DNA of 64,000 nucleotides, taken from contig JACDOC010000015.1 of the NCBI GenBank assembly GCA_017656295.1, positions 1 to 64,000 on the forward strand, written 5' to 3'. The translations under genes and the position numbers were made by a program. Under the pieces are notes generated by a model that saw only the letters and a list, made by a program, of their open reading frames with translations, made no database searches and had not been told where the DNA came from. Below are positions 1 through 8,380 of the stretch, piece after piece (within the stretch, counting starts at the first letter, position 1; each line of letters starts with the position of its first letter). Source of the stretch: Bacillus sp. (in: firmicutes). Its GTDB lineage: Bacteria; Bacillota; Bacilli; Bacillales; JACDOC01.

Positions 1-78
1 GATGAGGTGAATCCAGCTTTGAATAGCCTGGTTTCCTGGTGCGAGAACCATGCGTGGAGAGGCTCCATGTCAAGCTAA
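1..78 (+). CDS. 3' end of an unidentified gene (partial)
   Basis: Frame 1 is open from the window edge for 25 codons and stops at TAA 76-78. A good terminator follows 30 bases later, which supports a real gene ending here. The tail is rich in Trp, Cys and Ser, and I do not recognise the family. It could also be a chance open stretch. Confidence 0.3.
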   Translation, partial: DEVNPALNSLVSWCENHAWRGSMSS

Positions 79-109
79 ATGAATAATAGACAATATACCA
101 TAAGAAAAA

Positions 110-153
110 GGGAGCAATTACCTTTTAAGGATAATTACTCCCGGGGTTTTTTA
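110..153 (+). terminator. Bidirectional rho-independent terminator
   Basis: GGGAG(C)AATTA pairs with TAATTACTCCC (131-142) with one mismatch, followed by six T on the + strand. Read on the - strand, CCCTTTTT follows the same hairpin. It can therefore end both the partial + gene and the - strand fnr. Confidence 0.75.
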
Positions 154-206
154 AACTTCCACTTTTTTGGGGCTAGACCAGAACTCCGATAGGTTTTCTT
201 ATTTCG

Positions 207-893
207 TTATTCCATTCGGCAAATATCAATTGGACAATTTTCGCAATCGATTTCGCGTTTTAAAAATTCGAGGTCATGGACAATGATATGGCCGTTTTTG
301 ATAGAAACAATGTTGTTCTTTTTTAAGTCACCTAACATTCGATTAATGACCTCACGGGATGTCCCACATAAATTCGCTACCTGTTGATTGGTTAACTTAA
401 CATCGATAAGCATTCCATCTTCTACTTCTTTTCCAAAACTGTTAACAAGTCGGATAAGCGTCGAGAAAAGGGCTCCTTTTTTACCGTGTAATATCAAGTC
501 CCGAAACTTCGATTGTTGGCGTCTATTTTGCAGTTGTATCCATTTTAACCATTCAAGGGTAAAGGAAGGATCCGCTGCTAACGCTTCTTCGAATTCGGTT
601 TTTGGTAAAACAAAGACTTCCCCATCTTCCAGCATTTTTCCGTTTAACGAGTAGGTTGTAGACGGACAAAATAATGTAAACTCACCGATAATGTCTCCTG
701 ATTGGCAGATTTGTAAGGACAATTCTTTCCCATCAGGGATGACTTTACTAATTTGAATTTTACCTGTATGGATATAAAATAACTCCTCTACCGGCATCCC
801 TTCTTGAAAAAGATACTTCCCTTTCGCATATTTCCGACGAACATTTTTTTGATGAAACAATTGTTTTACTTTTTCAGTCACTTGCTCATACAT
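207..893 (-). CDS. fnr: Crp/Fnr-family oxygen regulator Fnr (Bacillus type)
   Basis: This is a 228-residue Crp/Fnr protein. An N-terminal cyclic-nucleotide-like beta-roll (about residues 20-115) is followed by a dimer helix and a C-terminal winged helix, with the recognition helix around CGTSREVINRMLG. The last 12 residues carry C217-x2-C220-x4-C225. This matches the C-terminal [4Fe-4S] cysteine cluster of B. subtilis Fnr, which differs from the N-terminal cluster of E. coli FNR. By family knowledge it activates anaerobic and nitrate-respiration genes when oxygen is absent. It lies 46 bases after the uppP stop on the same strand, so co-transcription is possible. No narK is next to it in the window, unlike B. 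subtilis. Confidence 0.88.
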   Translation of the reverse strand: MYEQVTEKVKQLFHQKNVRRKYAKGKYLFQEGMPVEELFYIHTGKIQISKVIPDGKELSLQICQSGDIIGEFTLFCPSTTYSLNGKMLEDGEVFVLPKTEFEEALAADPSFTLEWLKWIQLQNRRQQSKFRDLILHGKKGALFSTLIRLVNSFGKEVEDGMLIDVKLTNQQVANLCGTSREVINRMLGDLKKNNIVSIKNGHIIVHDLEFLKREIDCENCPIDICRME

Positions 894-939
894 GACTGAT
901 CACACGCCTTTTTAAAGATATATTACCATATTTATTCAA

Positions 940-1758
940 CTATAAAAAGAGAAGAACAAGGGGGCCGACAATTAAACAATACACGGCAAAAATAATTAAG
1001 TTTCCTTTCGCCATCACGTTCATAAACCATTTTAAGGAAAAATAGCTGGCTACTAAAGAGCTAAAAAATGCAAGGACATATGGAACAAATAAGTCGTGTA
1101 AGTGTGGATCGTTGACTAAATCACTGATGCTTAATACCATTCCTCCTAAGCTAACCGGGATGTATAGAAGAAAGGAATAACGCAGCGCCGTTTCTTGTTT
1201 CATTCCCCGGGCCATCGCCGCCACAATCGTAGCACCTGAGCGACTAATTCCAGGAATTAAGGCAACGGCTTGGGCGAAACCGACAATAAGAGCATCTTTC
1301 AACGTTAAGTCGCCATCGTTTTTTCGTCCTCTTAAGTTACGAATGAGATAAAGTGCTATACCGGTAATAATTAACGATATTGCCACTGTTCGAATATTGG
1401 ATAGATGCTCTTTAATCCAATCGTCCAATAAAATGCCTAATACACCGGCTGGGATCGTACCCACGATTAAATAAATAATAAAGCGAAAGTCCGTCTTGGC
1501 ATGTTCGTTCTTCGTCGTTAAATACTCCCATCCGTTACTGATTAGCCGAATTAAGTCTTGGCGGTAAATGATTAGTACCGCTATTAACGAAGCGGAATTC
1601 ACCAATAATTCAAAAGTGAAGTTTTCCATCGTAATACCGAAGATATGTTGTGCGAATTGTAAATGGCCGCTGGATGAAATTGGAATTGGTTCGGTAAACC
1701 CTTGAAAGGCGCCCAGTAATAAATATTTGATTAAGACGTACAGCTTTTCCATATCCAT
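940..1758 (-). CDS. uppP: Undecaprenyl-diphosphatase UppP (BacA family)
   Basis: This is a 272-residue integral membrane protein with about eight hydrophobic segments. It has both BacA signatures: [14 protein letters not shown] (about residues 19-32) with its conserved Glu, Ser and His, and PGISRSG near residue 170. The enzyme dephosphorylates undecaprenyl pyrophosphate at the membrane, recycling the lipid carrier for peptidoglycan synthesis. Loss or excess affects bacitracin sensitivity. The ATG at 1758 is favoured because GGAGGAA lies 6 bases upstream; ATG 1752 is a weaker alternative. fnr follows closely. Confidence 0.93.
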   Translation of the reverse strand: MDMEKLYVLIKYLLLGAFQGFTEPIPISSSGHLQFAQHIFGITMENFTFELLVNSASLIAVLIIYRQDLIRLISNGWEYLTTKNEHAKTDFRFIIYLIVGTIPAGVLGILLDDWIKEHLSNIRTVAISLIITGIALYLIRNLRGRKNDGDLTLKDALIVGFAQAVALIPGISRSGATIVAAMARGMKQETALRYSFLLYIPVSLGGMVLSISDLVNDPHLHDLFVPYVLAFFSSLVASYFSLKWFMNVMAKGNLIIFAVYCLIVGPLVLLFL

Positions 1759-1922
1759 AAGGAATTTCCTCCATCATATGTTTGTACCATCTCATTTAAC
1801 ACTACACATTCCAGTTTTGTAAAGATACTTTTTATTACATATTTTTTTCATTTTTTCAACTTGTTTAATGAATGATGAACTTTTAAAAAATGGGCAAGAT
1901 AATGGTAAGGAGGTGGTTGTGG

Positions 1923-2102
1923 ATGGGTCAACGTCATCAATTTCGTCCTGGTGAAAAAGCCCCCAACAACGGAACGTATATTGAAATTGGAGAAACAGGA
2001 AGTAATGTAAAAAATCCGAAAAAAATTAAGCTCAAAGCGGGAGATGAATTTCCAGAAGCATCGAATCATAACCGCCACTGGACATATATGCGAAAACCTT
2101 AA
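1923..2102 (+). CDS. yjzC: Small conserved Bacillus protein YjzC
   Basis: This 59-residue protein starts at ATG 1923, where AAGGAGG lies 8 bases upstream. An upstream ATG in the same frame has no such site. It is short, soluble and basic, with the recurring motif FRPGEKAPNNGTY and the C-terminus HWTYMRKP. The family has no known function. In B. subtilis yjzC stands next to yjzD, as here, which supports the assignment. Confidence 0.88.
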   Translation: MGQRHQFRPGEKAPNNGTYIEIGETGSNVKNPKKIKLKAGDEFPEASNHNRHWTYMRKP

Positions 2103-2105
2103 ACA

Positions 2106-2139
2106 AAAAGCGATTGTCTCATAACGACAATCGCTTTTT
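2106..2139. terminator. Bidirectional terminator between yjzC and yjzD
   Basis: AAAAAGCGATTGTC and GACAATCGCTTTTT form a perfect stem with flanking A and T tracts, as expected between convergent genes. Confidence 0.9.
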
Positions 2140-2140
2140 A

Positions 2141-2323
2141 TTAATGCTTTTCTACAGGGTCGTTTGGTAGAATGGTTGGAACGACATAAATTAGTACAGT
2201 AGCAATCACGGCTAATAGGGCTCCAGTTTCAAAATGGTATTCAGCCCCCATCATAGAACTAACTACGTATGAAAGCATTTGTACTAATAAAAATGCCCAG
2301 AAAAACGTTGCTAAATAACGCAC
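2141..2323 (-). CDS. yjzD: DUF2929 small membrane protein YjzD
   Basis: This 60-residue protein has two predicted transmembrane helices (about residues 3-24 and 33-51). It resembles B. subtilis YjzD in length, in its MRxxxTFxW start and in position next to yjzC. The function is unknown. It is convergent with yjzC and shares the intervening terminator. Confidence 0.85.
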   Translation of the reverse strand: MRYLATFFWAFLLVQMLSYVVSSMMGAEYHFETGALLAVIATVLIYVVPTILPNDPVEKH

Positions 2324-2543
2324 GATTTTTCACCTCAATTCTAAAAGTAAGCTATGTACGATACCGATTGAAATTGAAATACATATCTTTTTTCATATTA
2401 CCATAGATAATTAAAATTTTAAATGATTATCCAAATAAAATGAAACCCCTTTCAGCATTGAAAATTAGGTCATTCTCCCATTCAATCTTTATTTTACTGT
2501 CATACGTTATTTAAGAGGACTCTGTCAAAGAGGGGATTTTCAT

Positions 2544-3281
2544 ATGGAACAACGATCATTTCAATTACAAGGACAATGGTGCAAGATTCATTATCCAGAG
2601 CGGCCAAACGGGTTTGCCGTTTTTATTCTTGGGGACGGGCACCATTTTGTTGAACAAAAGGATAGCTTTTGGACACAGCATTATGGCAGAGCGTACCTTC
2701 TTGAGGAGTTAAAACAAGAAGGTTACCTAGTTTTTTATTCTCATCTATTTGGAAAACATTGGGGAAGTAAGCGGGCAGTTGAATTTGCTGTTCAACTATA
2801 TCATTACATTTGCCAAAAAGAAATCATTAATCATAAAATACACATTTTAAGTGAAGGAATGGGTGTTTTAGTCGCTAAACAATTAATGGAACGAATCCCC
2901 GGCCAAATAAGAAGCATGACGTTGTTACAGCCATGTTTGTCTTTAAAAAAATATATACGTCAAGAAAAGAAAAACAAAGTCTTTTATAAAAAATTAAAGC
3001 AAGAAATGGCTGCTGCTCATAAAGTACCGTTGGAACAATGTGAACAAATCATCAATGACGAGTCGTTGAATATTTTGATGAATACCAATATACCGCTTCA
3101 ATTTATTCATATTTTAGATCATAGCCGCTATCAACCACAAATGGAATTGTCGAGAAGAATTAATATTGTCCGTAAACAAAAGGGGAAATCCATTGAAATT
3201 CAATATTTACTGCCAGAAAAAAGAGGAATGGTTGGACGAAAAATGATTCGGTTTTTTAAAAAAAATGAGAAGGTACTATAA
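2544..3281 (+). CDS. yjaU: Alpha/beta-hydrolase-fold protein, YjaU-like
   Basis: This 245-residue protein has the layout of an alpha/beta hydrolase: a core strand FAVFILGDG, then a nucleophile-elbow-like turn at ILSEGMGVLVA (about residues 104-114). In catalytic members this turn reads GxSxG. Here the expected serine aligns with glycine and the first glycine with serine, so classical esterase activity is doubtful. The assignment to YjaU rests on fold and on position before yjaV, med and comZ. There is no signal peptide. The role is unknown. Confidence 0.6.
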   Translation: MEQRSFQLQGQWCKIHYPERPNGFAVFILGDGHHFVEQKDSFWTQHYGRAYLLEELKQEGYLVFYSHLFGKHWGSKRAVEFAVQLYHYICQKEIINHKIHILSEGMGVLVAKQLMERIPGQIRSMTLLQPCLSLKKYIRQEKKNKVFYKKLKQEMAAAHKVPLEQCEQIINDESLNILMNTNIPLQFIHILDHSRYQPQMELSRRINIVRKQKGKSIEIQYLLPEKRGMVGRKMIRFFKKNEKVL

Positions 3282-3350
3282 GCCATTTGTTTTATCTGAC
3301 CTTCTTCATGCATACGATACAAAGAGGACATTTGTCAGAGGAGGGTCATA

Positions 3351-4184
3351 ATGAATCAGGCAGTAGTGATGGCAGCAGGGCAGTTCCTCGGATTTGAAAT
3401 ATGTAAAGCATTGTTAGAGGAAGGATATGAAGTTGTTGGATTGGATGATATTTGTGAAGAGAACCGGGGGTTAATTGAACAAAAATGGTTGGAAGTAGGG
3501 AGGAATGCTAATTTTTCAGCTGGAACAATGGACGAAAGGGAAGTGTGCCTCACGAAGCCAACCTTTATTTTTTTACCGATTTTTGACTATTATTTTCACC
3601 ATGACGTTTATTTTCAACGGTTACAACAAATCCAACACAACGTGTCCCAATGGTCATTACCACCAAAAAATGAGTTCATTTTTATCCTCCCTACTCAAAT
3701 GTTATATGAGCGTAATGAACGAGTAGAAGACGTAAAAGAAGTTTTACAGAAAATGAAAACGTGGATGGAAGAAAAGAGATATAAGATAACTGATTATTAC
3801 GTGCCGACGGTTTATGGACCCTATCAACCGGAAGTTTTTCTATTTCATCAACTTTTGAAGAAAAATTTACATTCTGAACCATCGAATATTGAATTTATGG
3901 ATGATCCATCCGATGCGATTTATGTGCAGGATGCAGCCGTTTCCATCATTCAACACGTATTATCGGGGAAAAAGGAGGAGAAAGGTCCATTTCTTCTTTC
4001 GAGCGGTGAAAAAAATCGCTGGAAAAACATTATCCATAAAATCACGTCCTATACGAATCAATATTTGCTCAAAGAAGAGAGGAAATATCCACTTACAGTA
4101 AAACAAATACCTATATCTCAACAAACCCCTTTAGAAGAAGGTTTGGAGCGACAGGCTGTTTGTATACAAAACTATCTGAAGTGA
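3351..4184 (+). CDS. yjaV: NAD(P)-binding epimerase-like protein YjaV
   Basis: This 277-residue protein has an N-terminal Rossmann-type start (VVMAAGQFLGFEICKALLEEGYEVVGLD), like extended short-chain dehydrogenase or sugar-epimerase proteins. The glycine pattern is loose (AAGQFLGF rather than GxxGxxG). A YGP motif (about residue 162) follows a Tyr-rich stretch, recalling the epimerase fold. The SD is GAGGAGGG before ATG 3351. It lies 69 bases after yjaU and precedes med, as in B. subtilis. The substrate is unknown. Confidence 0.65.
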   Translation: MNQAVVMAAGQFLGFEICKALLEEGYEVVGLDDICEENRGLIEQKWLEVGRNANFSAGTMDEREVCLTKPTFIFLPIFDYYFHHDVYFQRLQQIQHNVSQWSLPPKNEFIFILPTQMLYERNERVEDVKEVLQKMKTWMEEKRYKITDYYVPTVYGPYQPEVFLFHQLLKKNLHSEPSNIEFMDDPSDAIYVQDAAVSIIQHVLSGKKEEKGPFLLSSGEKNRWKNIIHKITSYTNQYLLKEERKYPLTVKQIPISQQTPLEEGLERQAVCIQNYLK

Positions 4185-4321
4185 CAGGAATACAAATGCC
4201 TCTTTTCATGTTATCGATTCAAGGGTAGAATAAAAGAGATTGAGAATCCTAGGGAAATATACGAAATTTTGGCTGTAACATCCCCTTTTACCTGTAGCAA
4301 TGGAAAAAGGAGTTGCTATAT

Positions 4322-5290
4322 ATGATGAAAAAAATAATCGGAATTGCACTTACGCTCCTCCTTCTTACGGCTTGTTCCTCGATACAAGATCAATCTAACT
4401 TAACAAAAGCAGGATTACTCGTACCTGATACGATCAGTGATCAAGTGTGGGGAACAAAAGGGTATAAAGGAATGTTAAAAATTCAATCGAAATATAATGT
4501 TGATGTATTTTATAAAGAAGGAATGAATTCCAAAGCTTTAGTGGAACAAGCGGTCAAAGAATTTGACCAAAAAGGGGTTAATCTCATTTTTGGTCATGGA
4601 AGCGAGTATGCAGAATATTTTAACGAAATAGCTAATGAATATAAACATATCCATTTTGTCAGCTTTAACGGTAATGCGACTGCTTCAAATACGACGAGCC
4701 TTCAATTTAAAGGCTTCGCTATGGGGTATTTTGGTGGAATGACCGCCAGTCACATGTCCAAAACGAAAAAAGTGGCCGTTTTAGCGGCATTTGAATGGCA
4801 ACCAGAAGTCAAAGGTTTTATTGAAGGGGTACAGTTCCAAAATAGCGATACCGAAGTTATTGTCACTTACACGCATAATTGGGATGATGTTGGTATCGCA
4901 CTTGAAGCATTAGAGGAAATGATTGCAAAAGGCGTAGACGTCGTCTATCCCGCAGGTGATGGCTTTAATGTTCCCGTCATTGAAAAGCTAAAAGAACAGG
5001 GGTTATATGCCATTGGTTATGTGTCCGACCAATCGGACTTAGGAGAAACGACTGTGCTAACTAGTACGGTACAACATATTGATAAATTATATGAATTAGT
5101 CGCTGAGAAGTTTATACAAGGGGCATTAGAGCCAGGCAATTTACAATTTGATTTTCAAGATGGAGTTATTTCCATGGGGAAATTCAGTCCGTTAGTTGAC
5201 AATGAATTCAAAGAGCAATTAAATAAATATATCGACCAATATATAAAAACTGGGCAATTACCGGATGAACAACCTATGGAGGGATCGTAA
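4322..5290 (+). CDS. med: Med, PnrA-like lipoprotein, positive regulator of comK
   Basis: This 322-residue protein has a lipoprotein signal peptide (MMKKIIGIALTLLLLTAC; lipobox LTAC) and a BMP/PnrA-type periplasmic-binding fold. Segments such as DTISDQVWGTKGYKGM, YPAGDGFNVPVIEK and GYVSDQSDLGE are close to B. subtilis Med. In B. subtilis Med raises comK expression and so supports competence. Nucleoside binding is suggested by the PnrA relation only. Start ATG 4322 (or 4325) is chosen because AAAGGAG lies 9 bases upstream; the in-frame TTG 4313 abuts that site. The stop overlaps the comZ start by one base. Confidence 0.92.
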   Translation: MMKKIIGIALTLLLLTACSSIQDQSNLTKAGLLVPDTISDQVWGTKGYKGMLKIQSKYNVDVFYKEGMNSKALVEQAVKEFDQKGVNLIFGHGSEYAEYFNEIANEYKHIHFVSFNGNATASNTTSLQFKGFAMGYFGGMTASHMSKTKKVAVLAAFEWQPEVKGFIEGVQFQNSDTEVIVTYTHNWDDVGIALEALEEMIAKGVDVVYPAGDGFNVPVIEKLKEQGLYAIGYVSDQSDLGETTVLTSTVQHIDKLYELVAEKFIQGALEPGNLQFDFQDGVISMGKFSPLVDNEFKEQLNKYIDQYIKTGQLPDEQPMEGS

Positions 5291-5481
5291 TGTCACCAGA
5301 CAAATCAATGGAATTTATGCAAATTGCGATGAAATATTTACCAGAAGCGAAAGAGAAGTTGGATGAAACAGGGATTGAGTTAACAATGGAAATGCTTCAA
5401 CCGTTTATGGAGTTATTTATGAAAGTGATGAATGAAGCATATGAACTTGGTCGTAAAGATGCTTTACATGAAGAACAGTAA
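5290..5481 (+). CDS. comZ: ComZ, repressor of the comG operon
   Basis: This 63-residue acidic helical protein matches B. subtilis ComZ closely across MKYLPEAKEKLDETGIELT and NEAYELG. In B. subtilis ComZ lowers comG (competence pilus) expression, so med and comZ form a paired competence-tuning operon. Its ATG overlaps the med TAA (TAATG), which implies translational coupling. A terminator follows at once. Confidence 0.92.
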   Translation: MSPDKSMEFMQIAMKYLPEAKEKLDETGIELTMEMLQPFMELFMKVMNEAYELGRKDALHEEQ

Positions 5482-5508
5482 GCTTGTCGTATATCGGCAA
5501 GCTTTTTT
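5480..5508 (+). terminator. comZ terminator
   Basis: AGCTTG and CAAGCT form the stem with a CG-rich inner part, then TTTTTT. The repeat element copy 1 begins 20 bases downstream. Confidence 0.85.
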
Positions 5509-5527
5509 AGTGGATATTTAAAATAAA

Positions 5528-5779
5528 GGTTCTACCCTAAAATAACTGTTGATAACTTTTGCTGTTATTTTATTCATCGATGTGCCAATGGCAATTGGCA
5601 TGAATGTCAGTTAAACGATACTGTTGATATTCATACATTACGCTTGTGGCGGACGCTTTCCGCGGGCAAGCCGCTTCCCTCGCTACGCTCAAGTAAGGGT
5701 CTTGCGGCTTCTTGTTCCCGCTGGAGTCGCCGCCGTGTAAATAACTTGCTAAAAATCAACAATGACATATAACATAGCC
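5528..5779 (+). mobile_element. MITE-like inverted-repeat element, copy 1 (252 bp)
   Basis: The left end is GGTTCTACCC and the right end ATAACATAGCC. The flanks AAAATAAA (5520-5527) and TAAATAAA (5780-5787) match at 7 of 8 bases. The GC-rich core holds nested inverted repeats: GGCGGACG..GCGGG (5648-5667) with CCCGC..CGCCGCC (5717-5734), and AAGCCGC (5668-5674) with GCGGCTT (5704-5710). No coding capacity is seen. The same sequence recurs at 17692-17960 and 23225-23408. Confidence 0.8.
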
Positions 5780-5833
5780 TAAATAAAAAAATCCATTCTG
5801 TAAATAAGAATTGTTTAGACCGAGGCGATGATC

Positions 5834-6901
5834 ATGGCACTCATTCAAAAACTGAAGCATTTTATCGGAGGAAGAATTATAAAAACGGCCCTATCCGTGT
5901 TTTTAACGGCACTCATTTGTAATTGGCTACATATTCCTGCGATATTTGCGATTATTACGGCTATCGTCACCATTGAGCCGACCGCGTCGGATTCTATTCA
6001 AAAAGGAATCATTCGCTTTTTTGCTTCTGCCATTGGGGCAGGATATGCCATCCTTTTTTTAACGTGGTTTGGCCATACTCCATTCACCTATGCGTTTGTA
6101 ACGGCGGCAACCATTATGACATGTCATAAATTACGTTTAGAAGCCGGGATGCTTGTGGCAACTTTAACGGCCGTGGCGATGGCCTCATTAATGGAGCAAT
6201 TAACTATCACGTCATTTTTCATTCGCTTATCGACAACTACGATAGGAATTGTCATCTCAACCATTGTCAATTTATTGATCTTACCGCCTAAGTATTCTAC
6301 ATTTATCACCAATAACATTCACCAATTATACAAACGGACCGCTAACGTACTGGAGCAACGTCTATTAGAAATTGTGCATCAAAGACCACAACAAAAAGAT
6401 ACAAAATTAAAATACCAACTGATAATTCGTCAAATAGAGAAAACGGAGCAACTTTGTCATTATCAAAAACAAGAATGGAAATTTCATCGTTATTCGAAAC
6501 AAGAAATGCGAAAGTATCATTACGAACATAAAAAGTTAGCCGTTTTACAACAGATGCTTTATCATTTAGCCAATTTAGTTTATTTACCTTTTTCAAAAAT
6601 TTTCTGGGATGAAAAGGAAAAAAAACATTTATTAAATATCGTCGAAGCGCTTGTAGATGGATTAAATAATTGCTCTTATTCGTTTGGAGAACGTCAAAAA
6701 CAATTAGCGCGAGAGTTATTCGATGATTTTAAAGACGACTTATATAATTTGAAAACACATTCTCCGGATACATATGAACATATTTTTTCGCCGAAGTCGA
6801 TTGTCATATATGAAATCTTATCCATTTATGATTTAGTCGAAGAATTACATCATATTCACCTTCAAGAAGAAAAGCATCAAAATCTCGTCGTTTACCAATA
6901 A
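5834..6901 (+). CDS. Aromatic acid exporter family protein (DUF939/ArAE-like)
   Basis: This 355-residue protein has an N-terminal half with about five to six transmembrane helices (residues 15-150, containing VTIEPTASDSIQKG, a family hallmark). The C-terminal half is soluble, charged and helical. It resembles B. subtilis YqjA and the FUSC/aromatic-acid exporter family. The exported compound is unknown. ATG 5834 is preferred because GAGGCG sits 6 bases upstream, whereas ATG 5828 touches it. A convergent terminator follows. Confidence 0.75.
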   Translation: MALIQKLKHFIGGRIIKTALSVFLTALICNWLHIPAIFAIITAIVTIEPTASDSIQKGIIRFFASAIGAGYAILFLTWFGHTPFTYAFVTAATIMTCHKLRLEAGMLVATLTAVAMASLMEQLTITSFFIRLSTTTIGIVISTIVNLLILPPKYSTFITNNIHQLYKRTANVLEQRLLEIVHQRPQQKDTKLKYQLIIRQIEKTEQLCHYQKQEWKFHRYSKQEMRKYHYEHKKLAVLQQMLYHLANLVYLPFSKIFWDEKEKKHLLNIVEALVDGLNNCSYSFGERQKQLARELFDDFKDDLYNLKTHSPDTYEHIFSPKSIVIYEILSIYDLVEELHHIHLQEEKHQNLVVYQ

Positions 6902-6934
6902 AAAACCAGTTTGCATCAAGCGAACTGGTTTTTC
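6901..6934. terminator. Bidirectional terminator
   Basis: AAAAACCAGTTTGC pairs with GCGAACTGGTTTTT, between two convergent genes. Confidence 0.9.
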
Positions 6935-6948
6935 TCATTAACATCTGG

Positions 6949-7191
6949 TTAATTGTCATTATTAAAAAAATTTTGGAAATGAGGCGTAATCTTTTTCAGC
7001 AATGGCTTGATGGAAGAAGCAACTTTCATTACTTCATCAAGACTATTGAACAGTTGGTCAATATCTACCTCGTTTAATATATTTTCAAACGTATGCACTG
7101 TATCCTCTGTTTTTTGTTCTATTTTTTGTTTCTTACCAAACATCAATTCATCAAACCGTAGAAACGGGTGTTGATTGTTCTCTTGATCCAT
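6949..7191 (-). CDS. yjzB: Small conserved protein, YjzB-like
   Basis: This 80-residue acidic, helical, soluble protein contains LRFDELMFGKK near the N-terminus and an amphipathic C-terminal half. It lies between comZ and fabH, where B. subtilis carries yjzB. Assignment rests mainly on position and size, and no function is known. The short FDxLMFG motif is also seen in other small Bacillus proteins, so the family name is tentative. Confidence 0.55.
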   Translation of the reverse strand: MDQENNQHPFLRFDELMFGKKQKIEQKTEDTVHTFENILNEVDIDQLFNSLDEVMKVASSIKPLLKKITPHFQNFFNNDN

Positions 7192-7285
7192 CGTATCACC
7201 TCACAAACAGAAGTTCGGACCTACTGTAACATATGCATATTCCTTAATTTCGACTAGACTTGAACACAAAATTGAGTGAAATACA

Positions 7286-7314
7286 TTGCCAGATTGCTTA
7301 TTTTCCGATAAAAT
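7286..7314 (+). promoter_or_regulatory. SigA promoter of fabH-fabF
   Basis: TTGCCA (7286-7291), a 17-base spacer, and TAAAAT (7309-7314). The FapR-type box starts at the last base of the -10. Confidence 0.75.
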
Positions 7315-7330
7315 TAGTACCAAGTCATAA
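7314..7330 (+). promoter_or_regulatory. FapR-type operator upstream of fabH
   Basis: The 17-base imperfect palindrome TTAGTACC-A-AGTCATAA recurs, in inverse orientation and with one difference at its centre, at 48161-48177 before fabI. It resembles the TTAGTACC half-site known for FapR, the malonyl-CoA-responsive repressor of fatty acid synthesis in Bacillus. Confidence 0.75.
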
Positions 7331-7394
7331 TAATTGATATCAAAAATAAACTGATGATAGATGAGTTTAAAAAAAGAAAGAAGGGGAAACTTGA

Positions 7395-8327
7395 ATGAAC
7401 GCTGGAATTATCGGAATTGGCAAGTATGTACCTGAAAAGGTGTTAACAAACCATGATTTGGAAAAAATAATGGACACGTCAGATGAATGGATTCGGACAC
7501 GAACAGGGATTGAGGAGCGTCGGATTGCCGATGATTCGATGGATACTTCTGATTTAGGGTTTGAAGCGGCAAAAAAAGCAATTGAGAATGCAGGCATTTC
7601 TCCAGAGGAGATCGACTTAATTTTAGTAGCCACGGTTACCCCAGACCAACCGTTTCCAACCGTAGCTTGTATGTTACAAGAGCGGTTAGGAGCGAAAAAA
7701 GCAGCAGCGATGGATATAAGTGCAGCATGTTCTGGATTTATGTACGGTGTGGCTACAGCGAAACAATTTATCGAATCAGGTGCCTATAAATATGTGTTAA
7801 TTGTGGGTGTAGAAAAATTGTCAAAAATCTTGAACTGGAAAGACCGGAATACCGCTGTACTGTTCGGGGATGGAGCTGGAGCAGCTGTCATGGGTCCTGT
7901 ATCAGAAGGTCGTGGCGTTCTTGCGTTTGAACTTGGGGCAGATGGAACAGGGGGAAAACATTTGTACCAAGACGAATATGTAATTATGAACGGTCGTGAA
8001 GTATTTAAATTTGCTGTTCGACAAATGGGTGAATCTTGTATGAACGTCTTAGAAAAAGCGGGATTAACGAAAGAAGACGTTGATTTTCTTATTCCACATC
8101 AAGCAAACATTCGGATTATGGAATCTGCACGACTTCGTTTAGATTTACCGGAAGAAAAAATGTCGAAAACGATTCACAAATATGGAAATACATCAGCAGC
8201 CTCTATTCCAATTTCTCTTGTTGAAGAGGTGGAAGCTGGTAAAATAAAAGATGACGATATTGTCGTTATGGTAGGCTTTGGTGGAGGATTAACGTGGGGT
8301 TCCATCGTTATGAGATGGGGAAGATAA
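7395..8327 (+). CDS. fabH: 3-oxoacyl-[ACP] synthase III FabH
   Basis: This 310-residue condensing enzyme has the catalytic triad Cys112 (ISAACSGF), His235 (IPHQAN) and Asn265 (KYGNTSAAS). It starts fatty acid chains by condensing an acyl-CoA primer with malonyl-ACP. In Bacillus, branched-chain primers set membrane composition. It is first in the fabH-fabF pair, behind a SigA promoter overlapped by a FapR-type box. The SD is AAGGGG, 10 bases before ATG 7395. It corresponds to B. subtilis fabHA. Confidence 0.96.
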   Translation: MNAGIIGIGKYVPEKVLTNHDLEKIMDTSDEWIRTRTGIEERRIADDSMDTSDLGFEAAKKAIENAGISPEEIDLILVATVTPDQPFPTVACMLQERLGAKKAAAMDISAACSGFMYGVATAKQFIESGAYKYVLIVGVEKLSKILNWKDRNTAVLFGDGAGAAVMGPVSEGRGVLAFELGADGTGGKHLYQDEYVIMNGREVFKFAVRQMGESCMNVLEKAGLTKEDVDFLIPHQANIRIMESARLRLDLPEEKMSKTIHKYGNTSAASIPISLVEEVEAGKIKDDDIVVMVGFGGGLTWGSIVMRWGR

Positions 8328-8380
8328 TAATTTCATTTACTATATTAGTCTTCATAAGAAATAAAAAGGAGATGAAGATT

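Noticed and set aside
894-930. TGTGATCA near the fnr start as an Fnr autoregulatory box
   Set aside because: Only one half (TGTGA) is present; the second half-site needed for TGTGA-N6-TCACA is missing.
1610-1795. Short frames on the strand of uppP in another phase
   Set aside because: They are shadows of uppP with no ribosome-binding site and no recognisable sequence.
5528-5779. Repeat element read as a riboswitch or other cis-regulatory RNA
   Set aside because: The three copies lie in different orientations to neighbouring genes and have flanking duplications, which fits insertion better than a gene-linked RNA.
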